Source: JBJHBY01 sp050485745
GTDB lineage: Bacteria > Pseudomonadota > Gammaproteobacteria > Pseudomonadales > CAMLJR01
Assembly: GCA_050485745.1 (NCBI GenBank)
Contig: JBJHBY010000032.1
Location: 1 to 19,871, forward strand
Length of the DNA: 19,871 bases
Direction: 5' to 3'
The translations under genes were made by a program, and so were the position numbers. The notes beneath the pieces are model-generated. The model saw only the letters and a program-made list of their open reading frames with translations. It was not told the DNA's origin and did not search any database. Numbering within the stretch: position 1 is the first letter of the stretch; each line of letters begins with the position of its first letter. This document shows positions 16,126 to 19,871 of this stretch, piece by piece.

Positions 16126-16136
16126 TTTATTATAAC
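16126..16136. promoter_or_regulatory. AT-rich divergent promoter element between ccmA and fliK
   Basis: The short run TTTATTATAAC sits in strongly GC-rich DNA between divergent genes. On the minus strand it contains a perfect TATAAT (16129-16134) facing ccmA, 127 bases before its start. On the plus strand it reads TATTAT (16128-16133), about 32 bases before the fliK ATG at 16165. A clear -35 is not visible for either direction, so this rests on the -10 match and position. Confidence 0.45.
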
Positions 16137-16164
16137 CTTGCACAGCCTGGGCGCGGATGCAGCG

Positions 16165-17727
16165 ATGACCCCTACCAGCGTTACCGGTACCACGGAAGCA
16201 CCGGCGCTCCTCACCCGGGAGCGCCCCGCCCTGCCCCAGGGACAGGTGCTGCAGGCGCGCGTCCTGCAGGATACCCTGATGGGATCCGGCACCACGCGCG
16301 CGGCCTCTGCGTCGGGCAACCCGCTCCTGGCCGGAGCGCCATCCGCAACAGGTACCCCGCCGCCCACAGCTGCGGCACCCGGCAGCATGACGGAGTCCGC
16401 TGCGGCGCGCTTCCAGGCACTCATCGAGGTTCGCGGCCAGACGCTGCTGATCCGCAGCGCGACCCCTCTGCCCGGCCCTGGTGAACGTCTCCAGGTCAGC
16501 CTCGATGGTCAGGGCCAGCTGCGCTGGCTGGACGCACCGGTACAGCCCAACGTTGCGGCGCCCCGCCCGGCTGCGGATGCGCCTGCAGGTGGCCCGCCGG
16601 CACCCGGCAGCGCCCCCGGGAACAGCGCCCCCCCGCCCGGAAGCAGTTCCCTGAGCGGCGCCGGGTCCGCCGCGGCGCGCCTCACGGCGACGGCACCGAC
16701 TCCACCGGCGGTTGGTGGCAGCGAGGCCACTGCCGGCTCTGGACGCGGACCCGCTGTCGACAGCGACTGGCTCTCGGCCCTGCGCCGCGATCTTCCCCGC
16801 CAGGCTGAGCCGGTGGAGCTTGCGCGCGGCCTGCAACAGGCGCTTCAGGCGGGCGCCGGAGCCCGCCTGCCGGCGAACGTCGCGGCGCTGGCCAGCGCCT
16901 GGCTGGAGCAACTGCCGGACACCTCGCGCCTGCAACAGCCCGAGGCCCTGCGCCAGGCGCTGCAGGACAGCGGCAGGCACCTGGAGGCACGCCTGCGCGA
17001 GGCCACCACCCAGGCCGGCGGCGAGGTATTGCGCGACGCCCTCGCGCGGGATGGCAAGGCCGGGCTGCTGCGCCTGCTCACCGGTATCGGCCAGGCCCTC
17101 GCGACCACAACCGATGCGGCCGGCAAGGGCGATGATGCCTCCCGGGCCATGGAGCCGACAACCATACCCGGCACGCCGCCGGGAATGGCTGCAACGAGCG
17201 CACAGGTATCCTCGCGCGGCAATCGCGACAACGACACCACCACGCAATTGCTGCGACAGCTGCTGGGCCTGACCCAGGGCAGCCTGTCACGCCTGCAGCT
17301 GCAGCAGCTGGACAGTCTCGGTACCCGCCCTGGCGCCACCCCCGAGCCCGGACAGCCTCACCAGACCTGGCACTTCGAGCTCCCGGTACGGCATGGCAGC
17401 CAGTACGAGCAGCTGGGCCTGCGTCTCGAGGAGTACCGCCGTCGCGAGGATGAAGGCCGGGTGCGCAACTGGCATGTCGCCCTCGACCTCGACCTCGGCG
17501 CCCTGGGGCGCTTCAGCGCACGGCTCAACCTCAGTGGCGAGAACCTCACCGCGACGCTCTGGGCCGAGCGCGAAACCACCCATCATCTGGTTCGCTCCGG
17601 ACTCGCCACCCTGCGCCAGGGTCTCGAGGGAGCCGGGGCACGGGTCAGGCAACTCGATTGCCACCTGGGCAATCCACCGGCTCGCCCCCCGCGACATTCG
17701 GGCAGCATTCTGGACGTACGCACATGA
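16165..17727 (+). CDS. fliK: FliK-family flagellar hook-length control protein
   Basis: 520 aa from the chosen ATG. FliK is exported by the flagellar type III apparatus, measures hook length and triggers the substrate-specificity switch in FlhB. The first 400 or so residues are Ala/Pro/Gly/Gln-rich low complexity, as in FliK. The last 120 residues form the conserved C-terminal domain (Flg_hook-like): TWHFELPVRHG, EEYRRREDEGRVRNWHVALDLD, LGRFSARLNLSGENLTATLWAE and LRQGLEGAGARVRQLDCHLG. Upstream in-frame ATGs at 15973 and 16075 lack a Shine-Dalgarno; the 16165 start has a weak GGA and lies after a plausible -10. The stop overlaps the next gene as ATGA. It lies away from any main flagellar cluster, divergent from ccmA. 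The true N-terminus is uncertain. Confidence 0.78.
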   Translation: MTPTSVTGTTEAPALLTRERPALPQGQVLQARVLQDTLMGSGTTRAASASGNPLLAGAPSATGTPPPTAAAPGSMTESAAARFQALIEVRGQTLLIRSATPLPGPGERLQVSLDGQGQLRWLDAPVQPNVAAPRPAADAPAGGPPAPGSAPGNSAPPPGSSSLSGAGSAAARLTATAPTPPAVGGSEATAGSGRGPAVDSDWLSALRRDLPRQAEPVELARGLQQALQAGAGARLPANVAALASAWLEQLPDTSRLQQPEALRQALQDSGRHLEARLREATTQAGGEVLRDALARDGKAGLLRLLTGIGQALATTTDAAGKGDDASRAMEPTTIPGTPPGMAATSAQVSSRGNRDNDTTTQLLRQLLGLTQGSLSRLQLQQLDSLGTRPGATPEPGQPHQTWHFELPVRHGSQYEQLGLRLEEYRRREDEGRVRNWHVALDLDLGALGRFSARLNLSGENLTATLWAERETTHHLVRSGLATLRQGLEGAGARVRQLDCHLGNPPARPPRHSGSILDVRT

Positions 17728-18089
17728 CGGAAAAACCACAGCAGGACCCCAGCTCGCGCCGCGCTGTCGCCCTGCGCTACGACGGGCGAAACGCGCCCCG
17801 GGTCAGTGCCACTGGCCGCGACGGGATCGCCGAGCAGATCATTGCCATCGCCCGGGAGCACCGGGTGCCCCTGTTCGAGAATCCGGAGTTGATCCGCCTG
17901 CTGGCGGAACTGGAGCTGGGAGAGGAAATTCCGGAGGTCCTGTACCGCTGCATCGCCCAGATCATCGCCTTTGCCTACAGCATCCAGGGCAGGACGCCGC
18001 CAGGCTGGGAATCCGGGGAACAGGGCTTTGGGACGCAACCCGCGGAGGTGCCAGTGGCACCGCTGCTGCCACCACCACCGCGGGACTGA
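17724..18089 (+). CDS. Stand-alone FlhB C-terminal-domain protein (EscU/YscU/HrcU-type switch family)
   Basis: 121 aa. Residues 13-90 match the cytoplasmic domain of FlhB: RAVALRYDGRNAPRVSATGRD (13-33), then GIAEQIIAIAREHRVPLFENP and LGEEIPEVLYRCIAQIIAFAY. In full FlhB these follow the autocleavage site NPTH. Here the NPTH and all transmembrane helices are missing and the protein begins almost at the point equivalent to the cleaved C-terminal fragment. A Pro/Gly-rich tail (91-121) ends in PLLPPPPRD. Similar short FlhB-like proteins exist in other bacteria and can interact with or partly replace the FlhB C-terminal part; that role here is inferred. It overlaps the FliK-type gene by four bases (ATGA), so the two are probably translated together. 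It converges on the DUF2802 gene with 12 bp between stops. Confidence 0.85.
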   Translation: MTEKPQQDPSSRRAVALRYDGRNAPRVSATGRDGIAEQIIAIAREHRVPLFENPELIRLLAELELGEEIPEVLYRCIAQIIAFAYSIQGRTPPGWESGEQGFGTQPAEVPVAPLLPPPPRD

Positions 18090-18101
18090 CTCAGGCGTGA
18101 A

Positions 18102-18476
18102 TCAACGCGATTCGTTGCCGGGACTACCGCGGGCACCGACCATGCGGCGCAACGCCAGTTCAGCCTCACTGCCATCGGCAATGCCGGCCTCCATGTCCTT
18201 CAGCAGTGCACGGGCGTGTTCAGGTGTGGCATCCTCACCAGGCTCCGCGAGCTGCCACTGGTAGCGCTCCACGGCACGATTCAGGCGCCGTTCCAGGCGC
18301 AGGCTGTGTTCACCGAGGCGCAGCAGGGCCTGCTGCACCGATTCACGCTCAGCACGGGCTTCATCAGCCAGCGCCGACAGCTCGCTCTGCAGCATCTGCA
18401 GGCTGCGCCGCTGCCACCAAAGCCCCGCCAGCGCTGCCAGCAACGCAACAACTGCGACCACCAGCGCCAGGGTCAC
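18102..18476 (-). CDS. DUF2802-type membrane-anchored coiled-coil protein
   Basis: 124 aa, start GTG, three bases after the cheW stop. The N-terminus is a single hydrophobic helix (about 3-20) followed by WWQRR, then a helical, charged region (about 24-75, with ELSALADEARAERESVQQAL and LGEHSLRLERRLNRAVERYQ) that looks like a coiled coil. The C-terminal half contains DATPEHARALLKDMEAGIAD and ELALRRMVG. This layout and the place directly after cheW match the DUF2802 family found in the chemotaxis cluster of Pseudomonas and relatives. No function is established; it may sit at the membrane near the chemoreceptor array. Confidence 0.72.
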   Translation of the reverse strand: MTLALVVAVVALLAALAGLWWQRRSLQMLQSELSALADEARAERESVQQALLRLGEHSLRLERRLNRAVERYQWQLAEPGEDATPEHARALLKDMEAGIADGSEAELALRRMVGARGSPGNESR

Positions 18477-18479
18477 GAA

Positions 18480-18962
18480 TCAGATCTCTTCCAGGTCCGC
18501 CCACTCTTCGTGGGTCAAAAGCTTGTCGAGATCGACCAGGATCAGCAGTTCGTCGTTCTTGTGGCATACCCCCTGGATGAACTTGGCACTTTCCTCATTG
18601 CCCACATTGGGCGCGGTCTCGATCTCGGACTGGCGCAGATAAACCACCTCCGCCACCGCATCCACGAGAATCCCGATCACGTGCTTGTCTGCCTCGATGA
18701 TAACGATACGGGTCTGCTCGCTGACCTCCCCCGGCGCCAGACCAAAGCGGTTGCGGGTATCGACCACGGTGACGACATTGCCGCGCAGATTGATAATGCC
18801 CAGGACGTACTCCGGCGCACCCGGCACCGGTGCAATTTCGGTGTAGCGCAGAACTTCCTGCACCTGCATGACGTTGATCCCATAGGTTTCGCCGTCGAGG
18901 CGAAACGTGACCCACTGCAGGACGGGATCATCCGCACTGTGCTTGGCGGAGTTGTTGTTCAT
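18480..18962 (-). CDS. cheW: Chemotaxis adaptor protein CheW
   Basis: 160 aa from the ATG at 18960-18962. CheW couples chemoreceptors to the kinase CheA in the cytoplasmic signalling array. One full CheW domain is visible: WVTFRLDGETYGINVMQVQEV (17-37), then APVPGAPEYVLGIINLRGNVV with the conserved Arg60, VIIEADKHVIGILVDAVAEVV, and C-terminal LLILVDLDKLL (139-149). The ATG has AGGG seven bases upstream. A TTG 17 codons earlier (19013) keeps the frame open but adds non-CheW residues. It follows the CheW-like gene by about 120 bp, including an AT-rich patch with TATAGT near 19020 that could be a weak -10 for cheW. Confidence 0.96.
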   Translation of the reverse strand: MNNNSAKHSADDPVLQWVTFRLDGETYGINVMQVQEVLRYTEIAPVPGAPEYVLGIINLRGNVVTVVDTRNRFGLAPGEVSEQTRIVIIEADKHVIGILVDAVAEVVYLRQSEIETAPNVGNEESAKFIQGVCHKNDELLILVDLDKLLTHEEWADLEEI

Positions 18963-19083
18963 GGCGAAACCCTGCTCTGCTGCGTTCGCGGGAACGCGAA
19001 ATTGATCGGACAAGACACACTATAGTTCATTCGCGACCTGCCCACCTTTTTGCCATTAAATCAATACATTACCAGAAACATCA

Positions 19084-19794
19084 CTAGCGCATTCCACGCT
19101 CCAGTGCGGCGACATCGAGCAGTGCGCACATCTGAGCCACCACCGTGCCGGCCAGCCAGGGGCGTTTGCTGCGTTCGCTGCGCCAGCGCACCGCGTCAGG
19201 CTCCAGGGTCATCGCGTTGGCGACGTCGTCCACCGCGAGACCCCAGTCGAAGCCGTGCAGGCCGATGACATAGCGGTAGCCCTCCACCAGTTCCGGTCGG
19301 TAGCGCTCGGGCATCACCAGTCGCGCTGTGTCCACCACGCGCAACTGGCGCTCGCCCGCGGGCATCAGCCCGAGCAGCCACTTTGGCTGCCCGAACAGGG
19401 GGGTCACTCTGGCCTCCAGGGGATAGATCGTCCCCAGAGCCACCAGCGGCACCGCAAGGGCCAGCCCACCGACGCGGAACAACAGACACTCGAAGGGCCG
19501 CTGCCCCCACTCCGGACGCCCCCCGGGGAGAACGGCCTCCACGGGTGCAGCCGGGGGTGTTTCCAGGAGTACCTCCGCAGATGTTTCTGCCCGCCTGGCT
19601 ACCGGGTTCGCGGGTTGCCGCGTGTCAATAACGGGCCGGACCAGCGGCGGCGACTCACGCTCAGGCACTGCGGCCACTGGTTCGGCGAGGTCTGGCGCCT
19701 CGACCGTCTCGGTCGCCTGTCGCAGCAACTGGTCAAGATAGTCCTGCAGGGCGTGGGCAGGCGCGGGCCGGGCCGGGCTGGAGGGATGCTTCAT
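19084..19794 (-). CDS. CheW-like protein with long N-terminal extension (ParP-like)
   Basis: 236 aa. Residues about 96-236 form a diverged CheW fold: FECLLFRVGGLALAVPLVAL, then KWLLGLMPAGERQLRVVDTAR, YVIGLHGFDWGLAVDDVANAM, and the C-terminal RPWLAGTVVAQMCALLDVAAL. The first 95 residues are Pro/Ala/Glu-rich linker, apart from a short N-terminal helix (HALQDYLDQLLRQATETVE, 14-32). In polar chemotaxis clusters of Vibrio and Pseudomonas, a protein of this build sits between the ParA-like ATPase ParC and cheW; there ParP ties the array to the pole and to CheA. The gene order here is the same. The ATG overlaps the upstream reading frame's stop as ATGA. Function is inferred from fold and context. 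Confidence 0.75.
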   Translation of the reverse strand: MKHPSSPARPAPAHALQDYLDQLLRQATETVEAPDLAEPVAAVPERESPPLVRPVIDTRQPANPVARRAETSAEVLLETPPAAPVEAVLPGGRPEWGQRPFECLLFRVGGLALAVPLVALGTIYPLEARVTPLFGQPKWLLGLMPAGERQLRVVDTARLVMPERYRPELVEGYRYVIGLHGFDWGLAVDDVANAMTLEPDAVRWRSERSKRPWLAGTVVAQMCALLDVAALERGMR

Positions 19795-19871
19795 GGCGCC
19801 GATTCTCGCAGGGCACCCTGCGCACCGGCAAGCGGAGAGACCCCTTCCGCCAACAGGGTCTTGAGCAGGGA
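19791..19871 (-). CDS. C-terminal end of an upstream gene, probably the ParA/ParC-type ATPase
   Basis: Only the last 26 codons plus the TGA are inside the window: SLLKTLLAEGVSPLAGAQGA and then LRESAP. The stop overlaps the start of the CheW-like gene as ATGA, so it is a real upstream gene of the same operon rather than a chance frame. The leading SLLKTLLAE resembles the C-terminal helix of chemotaxis ParA proteins (of the type YRALLKHLLA), and a ParA-like gene is expected at this place. The fragment is too short to prove this. Confidence 0.5.
   Translation of the reverse strand, partial: SLLKTLLAEGVSPLAGAQGALRESAP

Noticed and set aside
16003..17247. Long in-frame extension of ccmA on the minus strand (633 aa in total)
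   Set aside because: The extension is the complement of fliK; CcmA is complete from the TTG at 16002 with a good Shine-Dalgarno and normal length.
18103..18117. CAACG/CGTTG inverted repeat between the convergent FlhB-like and DUF2802 genes as a bidirectional terminator
   Set aside because: Only five base pairs, inside the DUF2802 coding end, with no T-tract on either side.
19014..19083. Possible sigma-54 promoter (TGGCAAAAAGGTGGGCA on the minus strand) before cheW
   Set aside because: The GG to GC spacing is 11 rather than 10 bases and the -12 part does not match TTGC; only a weak TATAGT remains.

Overview
The window is high-GC, tightly packed chromosomal DNA from a gammaproteobacterium. 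Most genes are on the minus strand. Nothing points to a phage, plasmid, insertion sequence, CRISPR array or tRNA/rRNA gene. An SMC-type condensin (rather than MukB), the smc-zipA-ligA order, a Pseudomonas-like long LigA, a complete system I cytochrome c maturation operon in the order ccmABCDEFGHI, and a cheW/DUF2802 chemotaxis block next to FliK/FlhB-like genes all suggest a relative of Pseudomonadales/Cellvibrionales (Pseudomonas or marine OM60-type bacteria). That placement is inference from gene content and order.

Layout, left to right. (1) 1-597, minus: the N-terminal 199 codons of a GltD-like FAD/Fe-S oxidoreductase that runs off the left edge. Its upstream region (598-824) has no gene but holds two dyad-symmetric sequences. 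(2) 825-8830, minus: smc, zipA, ligA and a SirB1-like transglutaminase-fold/TPR gene (transcription order smc to sirB1-like), covering chromosome organisation, cell division and DNA ligation. (3) 8946-16002, minus: the complete ccmA-B-C-D-E-F-G-H-I operon, which exports/handles haem and attaches it to apocytochromes c in the periplasm. Junctions are overlapping or nearly so, except for a longer ccmB-ccmC gap containing a perfect TATAAT. (4) 16165-18089, plus: a two-gene unit of a FliK-type hook-length protein and a stand-alone FlhB C-terminal-domain protein, joined by an ATGA overlap and divergent from ccmA. (5) 18102-19871, minus: a chemotaxis block transcribed leftward: the tail of a probable ParA/ParC ATPase, a CheW-like protein with a long N-terminal extension (ParP-like), CheW, and a DUF2802 membrane/coiled-coil protein. 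It converges on the FliK/FlhB-like pair with only 12 bp between stop codons.

Regions 4 and 5 both concern polar motility: flagellar export switching and placement/coupling of chemoreceptor arrays. I found no clearly new system. The points most worth a second look are the FlhB fragment that begins where the autocleavage motif should end, the bidirectional AT-rich element between ccmA and fliK, the internal promoter candidate before ccmC, the dyads upstream of the oxidoreductase, and the extra helix-hairpin-helix segment in LigA. Several starts are non-ATG (TTG for the oxidoreductase, ccmA and probably ccmC; GTG for ccmF and the DUF2802 gene).
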